A stretch of 8,545 nt of DNA from Marinilabilia sp964403175. Its GTDB lineage: Bacteria; Bacteroidota; Bacteroidia; Bacteroidales; Marinilabiliaceae. The position numbers and the translations under genes are program-made. The stretch is from NCBI GenBank assembly GCA_964403175.1, contig CAYOFH010000142.1:1-8545 (forward strand). The letters run 5' to 3'. Shown here in pieces: positions 1 to 6,937 of the stretch (its first letter is position 1; each line of letters opens with the position of its first letter). The notes beneath the pieces are model-generated. The model made no database searches, was not told where the DNA came from, and worked only from the letters and a program-made list of their open reading frames with translations.

Positions 1-40
1 GTCCAGGCATAGTGGCCTCTGCAACATATAATATCTTCAT
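1..40 (-). CDS. Start of a probable family 4 glycosyltransferase (partial, runs off the left edge)
   Basis: An ATG at 40-38 opens a minus-strand frame that stays open to the window edge and reads MKILYVAEATMPG. A methionine followed by a short hydrophobic beta strand (KILYVAE) is the usual beginning of GT-B fold glycosyltransferases of family 4, where the first strand of the Rossmann-like acceptor domain starts at residue 2. It lies 126 bp downstream of the preceding GT2 gene, on the same strand, in a cluster made of glycosyltransferases, which supports the reading. Only 13 codons are visible, so the family assignment rests on this N-terminal pattern and on context. No Shine-Dalgarno sequence is evident; the bases just before the ATG are AT-rich. 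Confidence 0.5.
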   Translation of the reverse strand, partial: MKILYVAEATMPG

Positions 41-166
41 AGTCTTTTATACAATTGATCGTTAGAGTTTTAAATTCAAAGCACCCCTTATGTATTGATG
101 ATCTCTTTTTTAATATGAATTCTTCTTAAACTCATTAAAATTGACTCACATCTCCGAACCATATAA
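41..166. other. Intergenic spacer, no recognised element
   Basis: This 126-bp AT-rich spacer separates the GT2 stop codon from the putative next start codon. I see no convincing Bacteroidota promoter (TAnnTTTG with an upstream TTG-type element), no stem followed by a T-run on the minus strand, and no small open frame worth calling. It is the longest spacer between same-strand genes here, so an internal promoter or processing site is possible but not shown. Confidence 0.4.
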
Positions 167-1039
167 CTATTGATCTGATGATAACTCATTCAGTTCAAAT
201 CCGTAACGGTAAGCTTCCTCTTTTAATAACCTTCTGAACCGACGATTTTTCTCATAAACTAACTTCATCTGACTTAAAGCGCCCATTACCCTGAGAAGAA
301 AGTTACTGGAAGAAAAAATATTACCGAATTTTTTCTGTCTGGCTTTAAATTCAGACTCTGCTTTCTCATTCAATTTATTTGTGCTGCCCATTCCAAAAAC
401 CGATTTGGATTGAACATGCTTCCGGTACATCCCCATATACATGGGAACATGAAAAAAAGTAGTATGCTCCAGGAAACGATACCATAAATCGGTATCCATT
501 ACATAATCCAGAGATATATCCAAACCACCTACTTTTTTCCAAATGCGAGAAGTAAAAAACGCTGCTTCCTGAGGTAACTTGGAAAGTAAAGGAGGTAACC
601 ACCGGGAATATGAAGGTGCTTCATAAGCCTCAATAACCGTGGAAGTCCCGTCAATAACCAAACGATCGCCAAATACAAGTTCACAACCGGGATGCTTCTG
701 TAAAAAATGAACGGCCATTCTAATGGCACCGGGACAAAGTAAATCATCAGAATTAACCCAATTAAATATTTCACCTGTCGCTTTCGAAAAGCCTTTGTTT
801 ATGGCATCACTTTGTCCGTTGTCCGGTTCACTGACCCACCATGACAACCTGTCTTCATACTTTTTAATAATATCAATACTCCCATCGGTTGATCCACCAT
901 CAACAACAATATACTCCAGGTTAGGGTAATTTTGATTTAATACTGAAAGCAATGTTTCCTCCAGAAAATCAGCCTGATTATAGGAAGGAGTTACAATCGA
1001 TACTTTTGGAAAAACTTGTTTATTCATACGCTTTAACAT
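167..1039 (-). CDS. Family 2 glycosyltransferase (GT-A fold), copy a
   Basis: This is an inverting sugar transferase that would pass a sugar from a nucleotide donor to a growing lipid-linked glycan at the cytoplasmic membrane face. It has the standard GT2 layout: VSIVTPSYNQ at about residues 13-22, the nucleotide-binding DGGSTDGS at 47-54, EPDNGQSDAINKGF at 71-84, the DXD-like metal-binding NSDD at 96-99, and MDTDLWYRF at 181-189 in the acceptor and catalytic half. No membrane helix is obvious, and the C-terminus is rich in basic residues. The frame extends to a TTG at 1042, but the ATG at 1039 is the more likely start, and an ATG at 1027 (MNKQVFPKVSIV) is almost as good. It follows the AsnB-like gene after 41 bp. 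It is a close paralogue of the GT2 at 4922-5728: 90 of 114 residues match over the N-terminal domain. Donor and acceptor sugars cannot be read from the sequence. Confidence 0.9.
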   Translation of the reverse strand: MLKRMNKQVFPKVSIVTPSYNQADFLEETLLSVLNQNYPNLEYIVVDGGSTDGSIDIIKKYEDRLSWWVSEPDNGQSDAINKGFSKATGEIFNWVNSDDLLCPGAIRMAVHFLQKHPGCELVFGDRLVIDGTSTVIEAYEAPSYSRWLPPLLSKLPQEAAFFTSRIWKKVGGLDISLDYVMDTDLWYRFLEHTTFFHVPMYMGMYRKHVQSKSVFGMGSTNKLNEKAESEFKARQKKFGNIFSSSNFLLRVMGALSQMKLVYEKNRRFRRLLKEEAYRYGFELNELSSDQ

Positions 1040-1080
1040 CAAACAATCTCAATTACTTGATCCAAATTAACTTCTGTGCA

Positions 1081-2304
1081 TCACAGTTTTTTTCCTGCTT
1101 TAAGATGTATTTCCAGTGATGCAATGCCCTGAATCAACCTGCTATGATCAGCCTGCCGGTTCTGATGTTCTTTCCACAATAGATCAGGATTAATTATATC
1201 TGGCAAAATTTTTCTTAATTTTAGGTCCTCCAACTGAGACAGCACCAACGATTTAAAATTCCGGTTATGAATCAATTCTCTGGAAAAATCAAAATAATTT
1301 AACTTGGGATTCTTCCAGTTATTCATCCGCTGCATCAGAGCAAAATATTTTTTACGCAATTTAGGACGCCAGACAGAAGCGTTCAATGGAAAACCCAAAT
1401 TATTCTTTACCGGAAGTGCAAAAACAAAAGGCTTCCACCATTGTAGAAACTCTTTAAAAAAAATCTGATTTCTTTTCTGTTCTTCGGTCAGGCCCAAAAA
1501 AAACGCTATTAAATCGGGATTATTAAAAGGTGCCCGATATTCAAAACCCTTAAGCATCACATGAGGAGCTATATATTTATTTTGCCTGTTTAACAAATCA
1601 TATCCTTCTTCCAACGTTAAAAAACCCTGAGAATATTCAGGAACCTTCAAATGCTTCAGGGAATACTCTCTGCCATCCTGTAACAACTGCATATCATCAT
1701 TTTTGATATAACGGTTAAACTCCATGAACTTCATTTGGGCCTCTTCATGAGTTTTGGCAAGCACTCCCCTCACATGATCTCCGGTAATAGAATCCCCAAG
1801 ATATCCGGACCAATGGACTCCATCTGAAAAGTCACGTTCGACAAGACTAAGAGGTGCATGGTAGAACATCAGAGACTGATGATCCATCCTGCGGGATGTT
1901 TCAACAAGCTCCTCCAGTGAGTATTCATAATAATCAAGAGGAATACGAATATTGGTTACTCCAAGAAACCGGGCCACTTTGGCAGCAATTTCATAATCGA
2001 ATGACCCCGGAATACCAAAAGTATAAGTGGTAATATTGGAAGTCTCGGTAAACTGGAGCAACCCTGCAATTACAGCACGACTATCCAGACCACCACTTAA
2101 CGGTACCACACAAGTCTGCCCCAAAGAAAAGCCTTCTTCTAATGACTTCAGCCATTTCTGCCGTGCCGTATTAAATAACTCTTCTTTAGTCACTCCCTCC
2201 TGATCCACAGGTTTGATAAGCCCGGGTAACCGAACTGTCACTCCCTGATAATCGAGAAAGTAACCCAGATCTAAAAATGACAATATTTTTGAATGAACAT
2301 CCAT
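1081..2304 (-). CDS. Asparagine-synthetase-like protein, synthetase domain only
   Basis: The 407-residue protein matches the C-terminal ATP-dependent synthetase half of AsnB-type enzymes. The PP-loop SGGLDS at residues 70-75 binds ATP pyrophosphate. GYLGDSITGD at 167-176 occupies the place of the usual G-x-G-x-D-E segment. FEYRAPFNNP at 254-263 corresponds to the family's E-x-R-x-PF-x-D motif, and LPVKNNLGFPL at 297-307 to its K-x-GF motif. The N-terminal glutaminase domain with its catalytic Cys2 is absent; only about 65 residues precede the PP-loop. Nitrogen must therefore come from free ammonia, a partner glutaminase or an amine on the substrate. The residue after SGGLDS is Arg rather than the Ser/Thr usual in true asparagine synthetases. 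Such proteins recur in polysaccharide clusters, where they are assumed to amidate or ligate carboxylated sugars; the substrate here is unknown. The start is an ATG with an AT-rich leader. A 111-bp spacer separates it from the ATP-grasp gene upstream. Confidence 0.85.
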   Translation of the reverse strand: MDVHSKILSFLDLGYFLDYQGVTVRLPGLIKPVDQEGVTKEELFNTARQKWLKSLEEGFSLGQTCVVPLSGGLDSRAVIAGLLQFTETSNITTYTFGIPGSFDYEIAAKVARFLGVTNIRIPLDYYEYSLEELVETSRRMDHQSLMFYHAPLSLVERDFSDGVHWSGYLGDSITGDHVRGVLAKTHEEAQMKFMEFNRYIKNDDMQLLQDGREYSLKHLKVPEYSQGFLTLEEGYDLLNRQNKYIAPHVMLKGFEYRAPFNNPDLIAFFLGLTEEQKRNQIFFKEFLQWWKPFVFALPVKNNLGFPLNASVWRPKLRKKYFALMQRMNNWKNPKLNYFDFSRELIHNRNFKSLVLSQLEDLKLRKILPDIINPDLLWKEHQNRQADHSRLIQGIASLEIHLKAGKKL

Positions 2305-2415
2305 AATAAAACTAATTCAAAGGCTCCCCAATAGCCGTCAGGTATACTTTTATATCCAGTAATTTTTATTTACATCCAGGGATCTTTCGTTATTTTAAGT
2401 CTCTGTAAGCAACAA

Positions 2416-3597
2416 CTACCGGATAATAAAGCGAAAATCTTTTTTTTTCTGTTGACAATAATCAATTACCTCATCAGTAAACTCACGAAAAAGCGGACCG
2501 CTGCACATCTGTAAAACATCCACGCCGACATCATAATTATTTAGCTCAATTAGTTTTACATCACCCTCTTTATCCACACAAAAATCAAAACCAATCAATC
2601 TGGTGTAAAACTGTTTCTCTGCCAATTCAATTGCCTTTTTTGCTACCTCTTCATACTTAAAGAGTTCTCCTCCATTATAAATATCCACCTCTCCTACGCG
2701 GTCAAAAAAGTTTCCGCTGATATCGCAGGCAATTCCATTAAATACGCCTCTTTCATGGTCGATCCCACAAGCTCTTCCTCCTTTACTGATATTGTCGACT
2801 ACTGAACCTTCTCCTCCAACCCGCAACATTGCATGAAGAACATGTACCGAATCGTCAGTAACTGAACGATAAGTATATATCCGAAAGGTATTAAGTGATG
2901 ATGCATTAAACCTTTCATAAAAAGTATGCTGATGTACATGAGCCTGAACAAGAAAATTATCTCCAAAAACCTTGTCTAACCAGTCCCTGCATACTAAATT
3001 ATCATTAACCCGGAGCGCCTTACCATTACTCTGTGCAGAGGCAATATTTTCTCCCCCCTGTGAGGCTACAGCATGCTTAATAATTACACGTTGATGTTTT
3101 TGAGCAATGGTTTTAACAGCCTGCTCAGGATCAATTACTTTATTGTAACCCCCATCATACCAGGAGCCATGCATCTTTCTTAAAAGGACTTCGGGCAACA
3201 CTTTAGGGTCTACAAGCATTGAATACAGGTTTTTGTCAGCAAAACTTCTTGAATACTCCACATTATTGAGCATAGGCTCAACATGAGTAAAAAACAAATT
3301 ATCAGGAACATAATTTTCACTATGAACTCCTGAATAAGAGGGAAAAAGATACATAAACAACTCCGGTACTTTTGAAGATACACGTGACCATTTGCTTCTA
3401 TATTGTCTAAGATAATCTTTCGAAGGCTTCCGTCGCCTGTCAGGTTCCAGGGAGTTCCATATTTTCTTTCCTTCTATCATACATCCGGTATATATATGAT
3501 GAGCAGAAGCTCTTCTCAGGATTTTTTTTAGTCCTCTGTAAAAAAAGCCAAACACCAACCTGTAATAAAAGAACAATATATCCGGGGTTTTCTCCAT
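2416..3597 (-). CDS. Sugar-transfer-associated ATP-grasp protein, copy 1
   Basis: This fits the ATP-grasp family found next to sugar transferases (Pfam ATPgrasp_ST type). Members are predicted to activate a carboxylate as acyl phosphate and join it to an amine or similar group, but their substrates are not established. Numbered from the TTG at 3609, the visible motifs are a nucleotide-binding lysine in VIIKHAVASQGGENI (K178), SLNTFRIYTYR at 238-248, the loop GGEGSVVDN at 265-273 followed by KGG, and the metal- and ATP-binding end FDFCVDKEGDVKLIELNN with D342, E355 and N357. The key acidic residues and Asn are intact, so it is probably active. The N-terminal 40 residues are basic and aromatic and could associate with the membrane. 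The ATG at 3597 (MEKTPDILFF) is preferred over the TTG four codons upstream. It lies 69 bp after a paralogue on the same strand. Confidence 0.85.
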   Translation of the reverse strand: MEKTPDILFFYYRLVFGFFYRGLKKILRRASAHHIYTGCMIEGKKIWNSLEPDRRRKPSKDYLRQYRSKWSRVSSKVPELFMYLFPSYSGVHSENYVPDNLFFTHVEPMLNNVEYSRSFADKNLYSMLVDPKVLPEVLLRKMHGSWYDGGYNKVIDPEQAVKTIAQKHQRVIIKHAVASQGGENIASAQSNGKALRVNDNLVCRDWLDKVFGDNFLVQAHVHQHTFYERFNASSLNTFRIYTYRSVTDDSVHVLHAMLRVGGEGSVVDNISKGGRACGIDHERGVFNGIACDISGNFFDRVGEVDIYNGGELFKYEEVAKKAIELAEKQFYTRLIGFDFCVDKEGDVKLIELNNYDVGVDVLQMCSGPLFREFTDEVIDYCQQKKKDFRFIIR

Positions 3598-3666
3598 TAT
3601 TTTAATCAATTAATTGGTTTTATTCCTGTAAATTTTATCAGCTGTTAACTTACCATAACCTTCCGG

Positions 3667-4830
3667 CTAAAACTTTAAATAATCGCTTTTTTTATGCGAC
3701 TTACAATACTCAATTACTTCATCAGTAAAAGCTCCTAAAAAAGTTTTCCCAAATATCTGCACAGGACTTCCGGCTTCTGACAGGTTTAATTCAATAACCC
3801 GGGGTGATCCAGAAGAATCAATATTCATATCCATCGCCAAAAGTCTGTGAAAAGGAGTCTGAAGAGCGATTTTAGCGGCAAGATCTTTTATCTCATCAAT
3901 TCCCGGAAGTTTCCCAATTTCTTTCAGTAGCTGCCCCGAATCGTCCGGCACATTTTCAATAATCTGCAAATCTGAAGATCTTCCGTACAAAAAAGTTCCA
4001 TCTCCCAAAATATAATAAGCATGGCCTCCTGCCACAATATTATCCACTACATTACCCTTTCCTCCAACCTTTAAGAAAGTATGTAGAATATGCACCGTTT
4101 CATCTTTAGGCGAACGATATGCATAAACCCGTATCGTATTAAATGATGTTGGATTAAATCGTTTATAAAAAGGATGAGGGTCAAGAAACTCCTGGACAAC
4201 AAAATTCTTTTGATAATAGACAATCAATTTCTTAAACGACAACTCCACCTGGTCATTGACACATTGCCACCCCCCCTTTTTATCACGCTCAAAAACTAGG
4301 ATATTCTTACCACCCCAAGAATCAATTACCGGCTTAACCAATATTTTTGTTTGCCGGGAAAGTTCTTTTTCAAAGAAGTTTTCCGGCTCCTGAATCAGAT
4401 TTCCAATAGCATCATAACTCAGACCATTTATAAACCTGAAGAAAGAAAGTGGTTCATTATCTATACCATAAAGTTTTTTGTAATTACCTTTTTCGGCATA
4501 TGCCCATGCCATCTCTTTATTATTTAAAGTAGGATCAATGGTAGTAAACCACACATTCCAGGGGGTATAATCAAGACTCTTTAAGTTTCCATAATGACAA
4601 TAGACCTCCAGCTCTCTCCTGGAAAGAAAAAGTGAGGAACTCCAGGGCAACCACCGACGTTTGTATTCTCTAAAAAAATCTGCATCAATTCTGCAATGCT
4701 TTGGAATGTTTTTCCATCTCCGTGAAAAAGTTTCAGCATTTTCCATGTCAAAACGCAAGTGATACAAAGCAGAAGCTATTGTGCGAAAGCCTTTATAGGA
4801 ATAACTAACAATGTCTGATTTTTTTACCAT
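3667..4830 (-). CDS. Sugar-transfer-associated ATP-grasp protein, copy 2
   Basis: This is a 387-residue paralogue of the next gene in the cluster. ATP-grasp features in order are LVKPVIDSWGGKN with K166 and the glycine loop at 172-176, VVQEFLDPHPFYKRF at 211-225, SFNTIRVYAYR at 229-239, GGKGNVVDN at 256-264 with AGG shortly after, and the terminal AMDMNIDSSGSPRVIELN with D334, E347 and N349. All expected nucleotide- and metal-binding positions are present. Over the central 65 residues 36 match the paralogue, and both end in a related tail (FTDEVI-D/E-YC). The N-terminal halves are far more different, which fits recognition of different substrates. The ATG at 4830 has only a weak AGAAG upstream. 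It follows the GT2 gene after 91 bp. An ATP-dependent ligase acting on a glycan or its precursor is the family-based inference; the true substrate is unknown. Confidence 0.85.
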   Translation of the reverse strand: MVKKSDIVSYSYKGFRTIASALYHLRFDMENAETFSRRWKNIPKHCRIDADFFREYKRRWLPWSSSLFLSRRELEVYCHYGNLKSLDYTPWNVWFTTIDPTLNNKEMAWAYAEKGNYKKLYGIDNEPLSFFRFINGLSYDAIGNLIQEPENFFEKELSRQTKILVKPVIDSWGGKNILVFERDKKGGWQCVNDQVELSFKKLIVYYQKNFVVQEFLDPHPFYKRFNPTSFNTIRVYAYRSPKDETVHILHTFLKVGGKGNVVDNIVAGGHAYYILGDGTFLYGRSSDLQIIENVPDDSGQLLKEIGKLPGIDEIKDLAAKIALQTPFHRLLAMDMNIDSSGSPRVIELNLSEAGSPVQIFGKTFLGAFTDEVIEYCKSHKKSDYLKF

Positions 4831-4921
4831 ATACTTCTGAATAAATGTTCACAACAACGTTAAAACATTGATGGTAAGCGCTATATAAATCAATAAAACT
4901 GGCACCAACTACTTTGATCAT

Positions 4922-5728
4922 TTATTGGTCCGATTTTCCAGCGACCAAATCCCTTACCTCCTCTTTCATCAGTCGGCGCTCTTTTTTATTACGCTCGTAA
5001 GCAGTACGCACAATAGCATAGTACTTATAGAATTTACGAAACACTTTGATATCTGACCAAAATCCGGAATAATGTTTCTTTAAAAACTTAATCTCTTCCA
5101 ATGCTTGCTTATTCTTATTTCGACCAATACCAAAAACCGATTTGGATTCTTCATGCTCACGATAAGACCCCATAAAAACAGGAATGTGAAAAAATTCAGT
5201 TTCCTCCAGAAAGCGAAACCACAAGTCGGAATCCATAACATAGTGCAAATCTTCATTTAATCCACCAACACGATGCCACAGGTTGGCTGTAAAAAAAGTA
5301 ACCTCCTGGGGGATTCGTAACAAAAAGCGTGATGAAGTCCGGGTAACGGTTAAAGGTTCAAAAACATCAATAATTCTGCTTTTCTGATCAATGATTACCC
5401 TGTCTCCGTACACCACTTCCCTGCCTGGATGCTTCTGCATGAAATGAACTGCAGTTTTTACCGCATCAGGATAAAGCAAATCATCCGAATTGAGCCAGTT
5501 GTATATTTCGCCGGCAGCCTGCCTGAACCCCTTGTTGATGGCATCGCTCTGCCCGTTATCGGGCTCACTGACCCACCATGCCAATTGATCTTCATATTTC
5601 TTTATAATGTCCACACTTCCGTCAGTCGATCCGCCATCCACAACGATATATTCGATATTAGGATAAGACTGATGAAGCACGGACAGAATCGTTTCTTCAA
5701 GAAATTCAGCCTGATTGTATGAAGGTGT
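4922..5728 (-). CDS. Family 2 glycosyltransferase (GT-A fold), copy b, N-terminus lost in assembly gap
   Basis: The visible 268 codons start at TPSYNQ, directly against the N run, and end at a TAA. Motifs match the other GT2 of the window: VVDGGSTDGS, EPDNGQSDAINKGF, NSDD (DXD-like) and HYVMDSDLWFRF, followed by a SKSVFG segment. By comparison with that paralogue, only about a dozen residues and the start codon are missing. An in-frame TTG beyond the gap at 5839 is not a real start, because that DNA codes for the preceding GT4 in another frame. The two GT2 proteins share about 79% of residues in the donor-binding half but diverge after about residue 130, so they probably use the same or a similar donor on different acceptors. 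It is the third gene of the run and precedes the ATP-grasp pair. Confidence 0.9.
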   Translation of the reverse strand, partial: TPSYNQAEFLEETILSVLHQSYPNIEYIVVDGGSTDGSVDIIKKYEDQLAWWVSEPDNGQSDAINKGFRQAAGEIYNWLNSDDLLYPDAVKTAVHFMQKHPGREVVYGDRVIIDQKSRIIDVFEPLTVTRTSSRFLLRIPQEVTFFTANLWHRVGGLNEDLHYVMDSDLWFRFLEETEFFHIPVFMGSYREHEESKSVFGIGRNKNKQALEEIKFLKKHYSGFWSDIKVFRKFYKYYAIVRTAYERNKKERRLMKEEVRDLVAGKSDQ

Positions 5729-5828
5729 NNNNNNNNNNNNNNNNNNNNNNNNNNNNNNNNNNNNNNNNNNNNNNNNNNNNNNNNNNNNNNNNNNNNNNNN
5801 NNNNNNNNNNNNNNNNNNNNNNNNNNNN
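5729..5828. other. Assembly gap of 100 N
   Basis: Exactly 100 undetermined bases interrupt the sequence, the conventional placeholder for a scaffold gap of unknown size. The true gap should contain the last roughly 40-55 codons of the GT4 gene, any spacer, and the first dozen or so codons of the GT2 gene. That is probably nearer 160-220 bp than 100 bp. Open frames that cross the N run are artefacts. Confidence 0.95.
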
Positions 5829-6926
5829 AGAAGTATCAATTCTATCCACTAAAAAACCATTTTGTTCATGATCAATCATATCGGAGATTCCCCCAATATC
5901 GAATGCGACTACAGGCGTTTCGCACGCCAGCGATTCAAGCACTGTATTGGGTAAATTATCTTCCAGTGAGGGCAAAATAAATGCAGTACTGGCGGCATAA
6001 TATTTAGCCAGTTCTTCTTTTTCCCTCACAAACCCGAGATTAATTACCCTAAAAGGAACTTTTTCCAAAGCCGGGGACTCTTTGGCACCAAAAACCATAA
6101 AAACCAACTCATCAGGATCTACTCTCCCCTCCAGTTTTTCCAGTGCCTCAACCAACAGATGAGCACCTTTCCGTGTGTCATGCATAGAGTTAACAGCTCC
6201 AAACAGAAATACTTTCTGACTGGGACGAATACCCAATTCCTTCTTCAAAGCACTACTGTCAATTGCCTTAAAAATCTCTGTTTCAATACTGTAAGGGCAA
6301 ACCTCGATCCGCTTTTCACCAAAAAGCCGACTCTTCTTTACCTCACGCGCCATCCAGTTACTGGGGCAAAGAATAGTCATGTCAGCATGCTTCCATGCTT
6401 CAAATTTTTTTTGCCAGATCTGCCTGCTCCAATCATTCTCTCCCGGATATTTCAACTTGGGGCAATTCCCACAACTTCCCTGAAATCCAGGACAACTACC
6501 CGGATAATGGCATCCACCTGTAACAGCCCACAAATCATGAAATACCCATACAACCGGTACTTTTATTCGTCCTATTTCCCCAATTGATAAAAAATCATCA
6601 TTTATCCAGTTCATACAAACCAGATCTGGCTTAAGCCGGTTGATTTTGGAGAGACGAAACCTGGAAGATACAGGAGCTGACCAATATCCCTCATGAGGTA
6701 TCTTAAGCTTTAAGGTTTTATTTTTTTCTCTTTTAAAGAGAAATTTCACAAGTTTTCGTAAAGGCAGTGAATGCCTGAGATTAACAATGCCGGATCCCGG
6801 CTTTTGTACACTTCCGACAGCATAACTTGCATTACCACCTACAGAATTATAAGCATCGAAATAGCGATTGGCCGCAATGGCTGCGCCACCTTTTGTTTGA
6901 TTGGTACTAAGAAAAACTACGTGCAT
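5829..6926 (-). CDS. Family 4 glycosyltransferase (GT-B fold), C-terminus lost in assembly gap
   Basis: This is a retaining sugar transferase of the GT4 type. The N-terminal acceptor domain begins MHVVFLSTNQTKGGAAIAANR, typical of GT4 members that start with a Rossmann strand followed by GGAA. A conserved HDLWAVTGGCHYPG segment at about residues 130-143 leads into a cysteine cluster (C139, C145, C152, C155). The C-terminal donor domain shows FGAVNSMHDTRKG at about 242-254, and PSLEDNLPNTVLE at about 319-331. There the GT4 E-x7-E motif appears as D-x7-E. AFDIGGISDMIDHEQNGFLVD follows just before the gap. About 366 residues are visible and some 40-55 are missing. The start at 6926 is chosen because it places the first strand correctly and leaves 11 bp after the flippase stop. 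An upstream ATG at 6950 would overlap the flippase by 13 bp and add eight residues of no family character. Confidence 0.88.
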
Positions 6927-6937
6927 ACAAAGCGTTT

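Noticed and set aside
3608..3618. AATTAATTGGT shared upstream of the ATP-grasp copy 1 gene and the flippase gene (8326-8336)
   Set aside because: Eleven very AT-rich bases recurring in AT-rich leaders is easily chance. The distance to the start codon differs (10 and 17 bases), and no other gene in the run has it.
6159..6587. Plus-strand 142-codon open frame opposite the GT4 gene
   Set aside because: It is fully antisense to a well-supported GT4 coding region with intact motifs, and its translation shows no domain. The same applies to the shorter open frames opposite or within both GT2 genes.
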